A stretch of DNA of 64,000 nt, from the NCBI GenBank assembly GCA_037577475.1, contig CM075188.1, forward strand, positions 13,329,501 to 13,393,500. Direction: 5' to 3'. Positions 48,011-59,100 of the stretch are shown one piece after another. The notes under the pieces are model-generated. The model saw nothing but the letters and a program-made list of their open reading frames with translations. It was not told the DNA's origin and did no database searches. The DNA comes from Chaunax sp. Z400 (Eukaryota > Chordata > Actinopteri > Lophiiformes > Chaunacidae). The number at the start of each line of letters is the position of its first letter. Position 1 is the stretch's first letter. The translations under genes were made by a program, and so were the position numbers.

Positions 48011-49400
48011 TTATGGTCATTTTAGCTGTTGTGTTCACCTTTCTCACCTTGTATTCCACCCATTCCTTAATTATTTTTTCACAGGAAAAAAAAAGAAAAA
48101 CACTGTGATCTTAATGTGAAGTTACACAGGCCAGCAGAGGAATACCACGGAGATGAAACGGTAAGCTTCTGCTGGCTGTGTCTGACTGTAGTTTAGAGAG
48201 TTGATAATTCTGATGCTTTTCATGATTATCATTTTATTGTCACACCAGACGGCAAAAACAGGGAGAATGAAGAGCATAAGTGAATGACTGAGTAGACCTG
48301 AAAAAAAAAAAATGAATTACATTCAAACATTTTAACTAAAAAATTTACTCAAAAAGGTCCATGTAATTTCTATGGTGAAACTACTGCTTCCACAGCCAAG
48401 AATGAACTTTCAGTAAGGTCAATAAGGCCTTATTGCAGCTTCTTTCACCTGTGGAGTTAAGTACTATTGGCATACAGTAATTGCCATCTTTTCATAGCAA
48501 AATGCAGCAGACTACCTTGTCTGGATGCAGGACTTGTATCACTGTCTCAATTGGGTTATTCAGTTGACAGTGATGGCATGATTTCACCTGATGAAAGGAT
48601 TCTTCGTGTAAAGCTAAAAATGAGGCATATTGAAAAGACAAGACCAATGGGATGTGAAGTCTGACGTTGAATAAATAATACAAAGATTTGGTGAGTACTC
48701 ACACCACTGTGTGAAAGCCATGATGTTCGATTCAATTGTATGAAAAACACTCTTTACCCAATCTGTGACCTCTGCCTTTAAACTGGTGCAGTAGTATCCA
48801 GCAATCACCCTGTATCTTGTGCACCTCACATTATAGTTGCCCCAATAATGAGCCTCGTGCTGCCTGCTGAGGCAGATCAGAATAATTGATTAAGAGAATG
48901 AAACATGTTTCACGGTTTCACATGTTTCCATGGCTTTACATTCCCACAAAGCAATTTTTTTTTTTAAATTGTGAATTTTGACAGTAGTAAAAAGTAGTGT
49001 CGTCAAGTTTGGACTTTTCAACACTTGATATTTAGCTTGGTCTATTAGGACCGAGGAGATGTGGCAACAGAGACAGTCGAGAGAAACAATGTTCGAGAGG
49101 ATGTTAGAGAGAAACAATGTTCGAGAGGATGTTAGAGAGAAACAATGTTGCAAACGGATGTTAGAATATTCTCCTTCTCGAAACAATGTTGCAAACATTC
49201 GAACACTGTCCCTTAATTCTTTCTCTCTTTAAATTCTACCACCTTAAGTATGTGCCTGAATATGCCACGGAATCTCCTTGGTATCTGGGGGGAGCCACCA
49301 GACTGCCGAAGCTATGTGCCCGTATCGCAATTTGGACCGGCCCTACCACCTCTCTCAAAAAATTAAAAAATATCCCGCAAGAGTGTTTGAATTTGATTCA
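48011..49400. other. Intergenic between acot11 and fpgt
   Basis: No supported gene. It includes a short tandem repeat (49079-49163) and an exon-like stretch at 48086-48160 that has an early stop and was not called. Confidence 0.45.
49079..49163. repeat. 28-bp tandem repeat, three units
   Basis: Two exact units of GAGAGAAACAATGTTCGAGA followed by GGATGTTA, then a diverged third unit. Confidence 0.9.
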
Positions 49401-49443
49401 TAGGCGGACCATAGCATAACCATAGTAGAAATATGTCATATTT

Positions 49444-49482
49444 GGCGCATGCGCCTTTTGTGTTGACTTTTACGCATGCGTA
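49444..49482. promoter_or_regulatory. Pair of palindromic NRF1-like sites upstream of fpgt
   Basis: GGCGCATGCGCC (49444-49455) and TACGCATGCGTA (49471-49482) are both perfect 12-bp palindromes, 15 bp apart. The first fits the NRF1 consensus YGCGCAYGCGCR closely; the second keeps its GCATGC core. They sit 109-147 bp before the fpgt ATG, where a core promoter is expected. Confidence 0.65.
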
Positions 49483-49590
49483 GAACCAAGGTTCTCTCAA
49501 TGTGTTGTCTGACTTTTGACACACTAACACATAGGCACAACTTACCTGACATCACAGCGGATATATGTACTCCATATTAGACACTACAAT

Positions 49591-52500
49591 ATGAGTCAGG
49601 AATATCTTACAAAGTTACGAGTTGCAACAAGAGAAAAGCTCAGAAAATTTAACTCTCTGCGAGGTGAGTTTTACGTCTAATGCCTCAGTCTCATGCAGTA
49701 CAGTCATGCACAGGACAGTATGTTCATACCTGTTATATTTAGCAAAGTAGCACACGCCTGTATTATTTTATTTCGCTTATAGTGTCATAAATAGCTGCTT
49801 TTTCTTTCTGAAGATCGAGAGGTGCTACCTGGTGAGTTTTGGGACGTGGTGGTTGTGACCGCTGTGGATGAGAAGCAGAGAGAAGCGTATGAGCTGCAGA
49901 TCAGAGAGAAAGTGGACAGGAGAGACCTTCCCCTTGGAATTCACTACAAGGTCTTCTCAGACCCGCCTGGCTCTAAAATAGGTAAGTGATTCAGATAAAA
50001 TGTACAGTTTCTTCTCACAGTATTATTTTTTTTAATATGACTTTGTGTTTCCAAGGCAATGGGGGCTCCACTCTGTACGCACTGCAGCAGTTAAATGAGA
50101 TCTATGGGAAGGCGTTTGGCAGACTGAGAGTCATCCTCATCCATGCAGGTTTGAGCTTTAAGGGGTTTTCTTGCTGTTACATCTAAACTATACAACACTC
50201 AGAGAGTGCAAACCTCCACCAAGGAAGTTTCACCATTATGTCATCGCACTTAAAAGCAATAGTCCCATGATAGTTTTACCCTCATAATATGACTCCTTGA
50301 TCATGAAAACCTACCCCTAGAATTTGGAATCACATTGATGTAATGATGAGTTTGATAGTTATTCATTCATTATTGATAGTTATTAATGGCGGTTTCCTTC
50401 AGGATCCAGTAACTTTCGGATCCGACACCTAACTGAATCAGCACAGTCGACTCAAGTTTGATTATTTATTTATAGCATGATTATTTATTATGTCACGGTA
50501 CTGAATTTTCTGTGAGACCTTTAAATAGTTACGGATCCAGATGATTATCCGGATTAACGCCAAAATCTAATGGATGGTTCACTGGGCCATACCATACCTC
50601 TCCAGGGAAAAAAAAGAAAAAGAAATCATCAAAATCTGTTCATAGCTTTTTGAGTAATCCTGCTAACAGATAAACAGACAGACAAACCAACCATGGCAAT
50701 AACATTACCTCCTTGGCGGAGGTGCTGTTTGTCTAATGCGTACGACTGCAACTATTGTTTAAAGCATTTTCATTGTTGATTAGTTTGCTGGTTAATTTGT
50801 AGATTAGTCAATTATTTGCTTGGTTTATAAATTGTATAAAGCCCAGTCTGTCAACTTTAAACTACTTTAAATTACTACAAGAGATTCAATTTAATATCAT
50901 ATAGACCTAAATTAAATTGGAATTTTCTGTAACAAGAACATTTTTTACTGAGTTGACGAATCATTTCAGCACCACAGGTACATGCTGTGATGACCTATAT
51001 CTCTCTTTTGACCCTGAATACAAATAAGGGACAGCAGAAAAAAAATGGAATGCATTGATGCTATTCTGAAATTTAAAAGAAAGACTTACATGAATTGTTA
51101 AAGGCATACTATGCAGGATTTGTCAGTTTGAGAGAGAGAGAAAGAGAGAGAGAGTGGTGGTCAATGAGCAAGTGAGGAAAAAAGGAGAGGTAATCACATT
51201 AGCTTAAGCCTTAAACAATTCTATGGAGCCCCAGCATTCCCATGGAGAACAAAAAAATATATATCAAGTCCACATTTACTACACTGAGTGTTCGAAGTGC
51301 TTTTGGTGAACATAAGATACATTTCAATCAAATGTTTTTACAATGGATACATTCTAAAGTACAAATAACCATGGCCACACCTCTGCACAGCCCTGTGGTA
51401 AAGTGCCTCATTGCTGGATTTTGTATAAATGTAGATGACGCTCACACTAAGCCTGTGAAGATATGAAGTTCTTCTTACCGTGGTGAAAAAAAGCACCATA
51501 TCCTCTCTCACAGTCTGGTGGTTTCCTGCATCCCTCTGGAAAGAGTAAAAGATAATTACAGCCTTGAACCAAGAGGTTCTGCTAAAGAATATGAGATTCT
51601 TAGTGAGTTAAGTGGGTGAGCCAGTGAGATTATTGCAAGCGCAGAACAGCAGAAAAGATCAGCCTTTTTTTCTTTTTTTTTTATAGCTGACCTTCCTGCA
51701 TTTGGCAGCTGCATCTGTGTTGCTTTTATCCTGCATTATGTGTTTAACTTCTTTGTATATCTATAATATATAGTTTACTCTTTGCAATATACAGTATACC
51801 CCCTCTGCAGTAGACTTGTCCATCTATGTGTCTGGTCATATGCTACAGACACCGTCCTTTTATGTGAATGCACTCGTGGCTACATTGGGTTGACCTATCA
51901 AGTTGACTCTGTTTGTTAGACTTAATGAATCCAGGTAAAGAAAACACATCAGGCTAAGCTGAACATGCTTCATGTTGCAGGCCGCTTTTCCCAGCCTCAC
52001 ACTCTGTGCACTGTTATTCAGAGTCTACACACCTACTGCCGAAAGGTTAACATCCAGAAACGTCCCAAACACTGAAAAATACTCAGAAAATAGGTTGGGG
52101 CAAGGTCTGTGCAAATATACAGAATACGCAGCCACACAGTTTGAGTCGTAAGTGGTTATTGAAAGGGATTACTTTTGTATGAGTGTATACATTGTTTTCT
52201 TTCGTGGAATTCTGCATAGAATTCTTTTAAAGCTACTTGACAAACTGCTCTAAGAACAAGCAACTATACTCTCAACATGAGGTCACGGTCTGCCTGTTAA
52301 AATTCATCACCGCCTGGGGTCACCACTTCTTGGCTCACACGCAAAATGACAAAATAACAACACCACATTTGCTGTTGCTTTCTCCGTGGAAGCTAATTCA
52401 TTTTCACAGAAAATATGGCAACACTGCAGGATCTAACATAAGGTCAAAAACCACACACACACTCCCTACAAACTTATTTCTTACACAAGTGATCTCTTGT

Positions 52501-54331
52501 CTCTCCACTTCCTCATACAGCAAGGGATCGCTATCTAATTAATCTTAATTAATGCATCGAAAAGCCCATTTTTTAAATGTCACACTTCAAAAGACAAATG
52601 CGCGTGCTTTCCATAATGTGGCATGTGAAATTAAATACTTGGCAGTGAATAGAATTGAATAATAGAATTAAAGTGTGTTTATGTTTATGTGATCATACAA
52701 CATTCCAAATTATCCAGATAACATGTTTAGGACTTCAAAAGAAAGTGATTAAAACTGACATTTTATCTAAGTCTTAAAAGAAAGTCAAAGTAATCTAAAA
52801 ATGTTCCCTGGGTCAAGTTATTTCAAAGGGAAGGGCTTGACTGCAAATGCTTAGACAATTTAATTAATCTGTGTATTGCACATGATTTTCTCCAGGTTAA
52901 TATTTCTCTTCTCATCATTCAGGAGGCTTGAGTCAGCGTTTACCCAGTGCCAGTGCCCTGGGGAAGATCTTCTCTGCCATGCCTCTGGGTGATCCTCTGT
53001 ACCAGATGCTGGAGCTCAAACTGGCCATGTATGTGGATTTCCCATCACAGATGAAGCCCGGTGTACTGGTGACCTGTGCAGATGATATAGAGCTCTACAG
53101 TATTGCAAAGGACGATAGTGTTAGATTTGACAAACCTGGCTTTACAGCTTTAGCCCACCCATCCCCGCTGTTAATTGGGACTACCCACGGTGTGTTTGTG
53201 TTGGATTCATTTGAAAACTCTACCGCCTTAGAAATGGAGAAAATTTCCTGCCTGCGGTTTCTGCATAAGCCGAGTATCAATAAAATGCGAGATAGTGGAG
53301 CTGTTTGTAAAAGGCAGAATGGTTGCTTTTCTCTCTTGGATGCTGAGTTTGTCTACACAGACAGCACCTATTATGTCAACTTTGAAACCGTAAAGTCTCT
53401 TCTCAATGTGCTGAAAGAGTTGGGGCCTTTGGACTGTGAAATAGACGCATACGGGGACTTTCTCCAAGCTTTGGGCTCTGCAGCCACAATAGATTACACC
53501 AGCAACACTTCCAATGTCGCCAAAGAGGAGAGAAGTCTGGTGGAAATCCGTCAAAAGATCTTCCATCTTTTAAAGGGGACACCCTTGAATGTCATTCTCC
53601 TGAACAACTCCAAGTTTTATCACATCGGAACCACATCTGAGTACCTGTTTCACCTCACCGAGGATGTGGCGCTGAGGAATGAGCTGGGTCTCCTTTCATC
53701 TGCCTTCAGTGTACATAGGAACGAAAACTACTCCTCAGGATGCTGCGTGATGCACAGCGTCCTGGATCCCAGCTGCACTGCGGAAACTGGTTCGGTGGTG
53801 GAGTACTCCAGACTGGGAGCAGGAGTTTCTGTGGGCAGGGGCTCCATCGTCAGCAGCTGCTGGGTCAGTGCAGGCCTCTCAGTGCCCGATGGTGTCTTCA
53901 TTCATTCACTCTGTGTGAATTACATGCACCAAACTCACTTTGTTACTGTCATGTTTGGGATTAGTGATGACTTGAAGCGCAGTGTGGAAGCCTCTGCATG
54001 TATGGAAGAACTCAACCTTTTTGGTTTCAGTCTAGCAGATTGTCTGTCCCACTGGGGGCTGAAAAATGAAGACCTGAGGTTCTCCGGCGATGCATCCAGC
54101 TGCAGTTTGTGGAAGTGCTGTTTGTTTCCCGCTTGCTCTGATCCACAAAGCTCATTCTTAATGTCTCTAGAGATGCTCCAGGCCATCCTCAGTGGATCCA
54201 CATTCACCTTTCCCAAAAACACATCACTGATGTCCATGGAAGAGTCCTTACAATGTAAAAACCTGGAGGAGATGTTGAAGTTCAGGGAGGGACTATATAA
54301 AGAGATCACACAGAGAAACTCAAACAAATGA
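49591..54331 (+). CDS. fpgt: Fucose-1-phosphate guanylyltransferase
   Basis: FPGT makes GDP-L-fucose from GTP and fucose-1-phosphate in the cytosolic fucose salvage pathway. Four coding exons: 49591-49663, 49814-49981, 50056-50148 and 52923-54331, phases 1-1-1, giving 580 aa, close to the human length. The first three exons give the N-terminus with GEFWDVVVVTAVDE and the nucleotide-binding GNGGSTLYALQQLNEIYG. The large last exon begins GGLSQRLPSASALGKIF (pyrophosphorylase loop) and continues with ILVTCADDIELYS-type, FDKPGFTALAHPS, IDAYGDFLQALG and SVVEYSRLGAGVSVG segments; the last belongs to the C-terminal left-handed-helix-like part. This four-exon plan with one dominant last exon is as in mammals. 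The gene lies 1.8 kb upstream of tnni3k on the same strand. Intron 3 (2.77 kb) contains family A repeat. Confidence 0.96.
50194..50723. repeat. Interspersed repeat family A, inverted, near full-length copy
   Basis: It begins ACACTCAGAGAGTGCAAACC, then TCCACCAAGG, and ends ATTACCTCCTTGGCGGAGGT. Its ends are related as inverted repeats (ACCTCCACCAAGG and CCTTGGCGGAGGT). Relative to 25740-25862 and 30703-31063 it is in the opposite orientation. Confidence 0.7.
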
Positions 54332-55330
54332 AGTTACTATTTAATTGAGATTATGTGATTTTTTATGTCTTCAGTTTTTGGTTGCGCTATATCCTATATT
54401 GGCACTTAAAGCACCCAAAGTTACATTAACGTACAGTCAATAGTTTCAGTATTAATGCGTTACATTTGCGCCCTTCTCTGGACTATTTCCCTTGCACACT
54501 GTACTTGTGCCTCTGCTGGGTTCATTTGCACAATCCGTAGTAATAATTTTTGCACATTCTTACTCATACTATACAGCCCCGTTATTTTTATCCCCCGATA
54601 TAAGAATGACAGGTGAAGACATTCATTTATATCCGTTTGTCTGTCCGTCTGCAATCCTTTTTTGTATGCAGGATATCTCGCAAACTGTACGTTCTAGCTT
54701 CACCAAAGTTTACACATATGAAGTTGTGCCTTTTAAGATTCAGATTTTTCATGGAAAAATGATATGTCATATACTGATGAACTTGTAACCTCTGTCATCC
54801 AGAGTTGGAGGAGGTGTGATCAATGCTGTTTGTTTGTTTGTATGTTTCATGAAAGTTTTGAAAGGCTTTCAATGAAAATTTGTGCATAGGTGGTCCCTGG
54901 GGAGGGGAACAGGAGACTACATATTGAGGCTTATCGGGAACATGATATGGGTCCCGGAGGTGAATTTACAAGTCCTAATGGCGACGCCATGACTCGCCCC
55001 ACTCTGCCTCCGATTGGCTTGGAAGGATGATCATGTTTCTCAAGTGTAAAGCAGAGATATTCCTGAAAGGCTGTGGTTACAGTTCTTTCAGTGAGGGGCA
55101 GCGTAAGAAATGTCATCGTTATGCCTCACCAGTCAGAGACGAGGTAAGGCTGGTCATGGTGTCACCATAGTAGGATTCGTAAATTTGATAAGCGGAAGGA
55201 AGTGAATTTGTAAATGTTTGTTTTTATATTTCTTCCTCAATTTGTGTTGACTTGCATATTATGCACCTGGATACCAAGTCAAATTCCTTGTAGGTGTAAA
55301 CTTGTCAATAAAAACATTTCTGATTTAAAA
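54332..55330 (+). other. fpgt 3' UTR / intergenic
   Basis: An AATAAA at 55307-55312 is followed by a genomic A run (55327-55337). This may be the fpgt poly(A) signal or the tail of a retroposed sequence. Family B repeat lies at about 54625-54745. Confidence 0.4.
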
Positions 55331-55987
55331 AAAAAAATCTGAAGCGAAGGACCATCCCTACAGCTGATTTCTCCAATTAAGCATCTCTCACCAAAACAAT
55401 CTAGATGATTGCTAACACTACAGGAAAAACATATTTTTTGCTTGAGGATAAACTGTCCCTTTAATATGCCTTTTTGCTCAGCAGACATTTATTAATAACA
55501 TTTCTAATGCTACATTGTATTGTACTTACATTAGCTCTGTGTGCTTTCGCTGCTATGATATGTCTGCTGTGGAGATTGCAAGACAGAAAAAGTTTGGGAA
55601 CGACTGAACTAGTCTTTTAGTAAGGAAATGAAACAATACTAAAATATAATGTACTTCAATTTCAGTTCATCAACCAGACTCTGGTCAGGATATCTGGAAC
55701 AGTGCAGGGCACGGAAGAACTGTTTGGTTGTTAAGACATTGCATTGACTTCCATTCATTGTGGACAGCCTAATCTAATCTCTTACCCCTACCCTTAAGCA
55801 AGACCTCAGAAATTATGTTGTGCTGCAGTCTTCAGTCCCCATGAGGACCACTGGTCCTGATGGCATTGGTGCTTACACCAGAAAATGTCCCAATAGGCAA
55901 CAAAAATGCATGCATATACACACAGCCACACTGACACACACACACACACCTGCTTGCATTCAGAGATCAGTTGTCGTAGTTGTGAGG

Positions 55988-56015
55988 CATTCCACTCAAA
56001 GGTGTTTATTTTTAG
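55988..56015 (+). promoter_or_regulatory. MEF2 site and M-CAT-like motif upstream of tnni3k
   Basis: TTATTTTTAG (56006-56015) fits the MEF2 consensus YTAWWWWTAR exactly, 122 bp before the ATG. CATTCCA (55988-55994) resembles the TEAD M-CAT motif 12 bp further upstream. Cardiac expression of mammalian TNNI3K is reported to depend on MEF2C, which makes this a plausible functional site. Activity here is inferred. Confidence 0.55.
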
Positions 56016-56136
56016 CCCACGGCCATGATCCCCCTTTATCTGGACCTCTACAATTGTGGCGGAGTGAGAGATTGTATTGCTACTGCTCTAGTGAATCAAA
56101 CTACACAGCACTTATTACAAGACAAAGACCACATCG

Positions 56137-59100
56137 ATGGGAAATTACAAATCAAGACCCTCTCAGACATGTACAGGTAATTTCTTGTTTGTGGTTGTGT
56201 GAGAATATTTTAATGTCACATGTATCCACAGCACTGGGAGCCAGGTTTGAAGTGAAGAAGGAAAGGTTGGAGTGGTGGGTTTCACTGTTAACTGCCATCA
56301 CTCTGTCGCACACACTGACAAGCTGACTATATAAAATACAATGCAGTATACTCAGTTTTAAACTTAAATGAATATATATTTCTGCACATCAGCAATAATA
56401 TTCACTGGAAAGTGAAACTGAATTGTTTTGTTACACCCTTATGATGGGGCTGTGAAGATGAGTGGAAGAAGAAGGTGGGCGAGTCATACTCTGTGATCAT
56501 CGAGAAGTTGGACGATGACTTCCAGCTCAAAGACAGTGAGCTTGTGGACCTCAAACTGGCTTTCAGGTGATTTTTTTAAGCCGGAATTCAGTCTGTCTGA
56601 GTTATAGTATAGACACATTAATTTTAGAATAGTGTTCATTATGGCGGTATTCTCCTCAGTCTGCTTATTTTTTTTTGTGTGTCCTTTGTTGATTTTCTGT
56701 GCCTCAGCTCTGATGAGGCTTTTCAGAAGGTGAACCCGAGCTACCGAACAGAGAAGGGGCTGTCACTGCTTCATCTGTGCTGCGTATGTGGAGGTATGTG
56801 TGATTACTGCAGTCTATTAATAACTGCTCTACAAAATGTGACAGTGGAAGGGGGGATTACAATGGACTGCTGACGCTATTGTCTGAAGATGACCTTAAAC
56901 ATAAAAAGTTAAACAGTAAACAGAAGATTTGAAATACATGTTACACAAAGAGTAAAAACGATATACTTGCCCCTTGGATTTAGTCTATTATTCCATTATG
57001 GTCTTTCACTCACAATAAACATAACATTTCGTTGATTGACATATTTCCCCAGCTTATAATAATCATATATATGAGAACAGGTAACAAGACCCATATGCGC
57101 ACCCTGATGCTGAAAGGCCTGCGCCCTACTCGACTGTCCAGGAATGGATTCACTGCGCTCCACCTGGCTGCTTACAAGGTGAGAATTAAAGAGCAGTTTA
57201 ATATAGATTTTCAACGTTTTCCTTGGTATCTTTGTTTTGATTGTGTTGTAATGTGGTGGAGAAGTTTTGCCACATGGTGGAGTGCAAGTGCACACAAAGC
57301 CAGTACGATTATCTACATCTTTGAAGTGCTTTATTATCATGTTTTAATGCAGGGATGTGGTAAAGGCAAGTAAATCATGGCTGTTAAGTGAGTGTTTGGA
57401 TGTTTGTTTCTGCACCACAGGATAATGCTGAGCTGGTGACGGCACTTCTCCATGGAGGGTCAGACGTGCAGCAGGTGGGTTACGGTGCCCTCACTGCCCT
57501 GCATGTGGCAACGTTGGCTGGGCATCATGAGGTGAGAGCTGGGTTTTCTTTTGTCTTCAGTGAATGTGAGGAAAATATTCCCCCCCCCCCATTGCTATGC
57601 ACATTCATAATATGGATAATATGGCTTTTTCTCCACCAGGCCACTGATATACTCCTGCAGCATGGAGCATTTGTGAATGTTCAGGATGCTGTGTTTTTCA
57701 CCCCACTACATGTTGCTTCCTATAATGGCCATGAGCAGGTAAGTTGCTCCAGTCCAGGGACTCCCAAAGTGGGGGTCGCGACCCCCAGGGGGGGTCACAA
57801 GACACTAAAGGTGAGGTCGGGAGATTATTTCCAGAAATGGTTACAAATAGTCTATTTTTTTGCCGTAATAGCTGCAAAAGATAAATAGTGGTTAAATTTA
57901 AAGTAAAACCATGCAAACAAAAATGTGTTGTGTGTTTGGATAAGCCTATTAGTGAGTGTGCACTTAATGTTTTTATGCTTCAACCACCTTTGGGGATAGT
58001 GGGGGTCAGGGGGTGAAAATTTTGGGAACCTCTGCTCCCATCAACCACTGGGTGGAATAAAGCTGATCAGAAAATATACACTTTTCTCATCTGAATTTAT
58101 CTGCCTCTCTCTGCCTGTCAGGTGGCAAAACTGCTGCTGAAATATGGGGCAGATGTGAATGCGAGTGGTGAGGTAGGTGACCGTCCGCTGCACCTGGCTG
58201 CAGCCAAAGGCTCCCTCAGCATCATCAAACTGCTGATGGGGGAAGGAAGCAAAGCTGATGGTGAGACCGGATCCTCCAAGAGTCCCTGTATTTAGTTTAG
58301 ACTCACTCTAGTCAGTGGAAATGAAACATAATTGCATAAGTTATTATATACTTTGCTTACCTTTGGTTGTAAAACTGTCTTTAAGGTACATCAATACATA
58401 CAGAGAAGATAATTAAATTCTACTACTGAAGATGAACTTTTCTCCTCTCCTCTATCAGTTAATGCCCAGGACAATGAGGATCATGTTCCTCTCCACTTCT
58501 GTGCCCGCTTCGGTCACCATGAGATTGTGCACTTCCTCCTGCAGGGCAACTTTATGGCACATCCTCACTCTGTCAACATCTACGGGGACACACCTTTACA
58601 CTTGTAAATGTTTTTCAGTGTCAGTAGCCTGCTATAAGTTTTTGGTGGATGACATGAAGTGGGCCTGAAGTGCCATATTGAATATTGTTTTTCATCAGGG
58701 CCTGCTATAATGGAAAATTTGATGCAGTGAAGGAGATCGTTCAGCTTTCTGGCACAGAGAGTCTGTCAAAAGAGAACATATTCAGCGAGACAGCACTTCA
58801 CAGGTGTTTCCTCCCACACAAATGCATATGAGCATCACTTTTTAAACTGTGATTCACGTTGCTCTGAGGTGATAATGAGTCTTGTGTCACAGTGCGTGCA
58901 CCTATGGTAAGGACCTGGAGACGGTGAAGTTCTTGTTGAGTCAGAATGCTATGAGCATCAACCATCAGGGCAGAGATGGACACACAGGTGACTCTTAATT
59001 ACTGTGAAACCAGTGGTGGAATGTAACTAAGTACATTTACTGAAGTACTGTATTTGAGTACAAATTTGAGGAAAACCGAGAGAAAACATGAATTGTTAAT

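Noticed and set aside
48086..48160. Stretch bounded by CAG and GTAAGC after acot11, possible alternative last exon
   Set aside because: It opens with an A-run and stops after about eleven codons; the complete acot11 frame already ends at 47410.
53228..54327. Long minus-strand open frames inside the fpgt last exon
   Set aside because: They are antisense shadows of a conserved coding exon, with no similarity of their own.
55820..56326. 168-codon plus-strand frame overlapping tnni3k exon 1
   Set aside because: It is in a different frame from the conserved MGNYKSRPSQTC start and crosses the exon 1 donor; composition is repeat-like (CA run).
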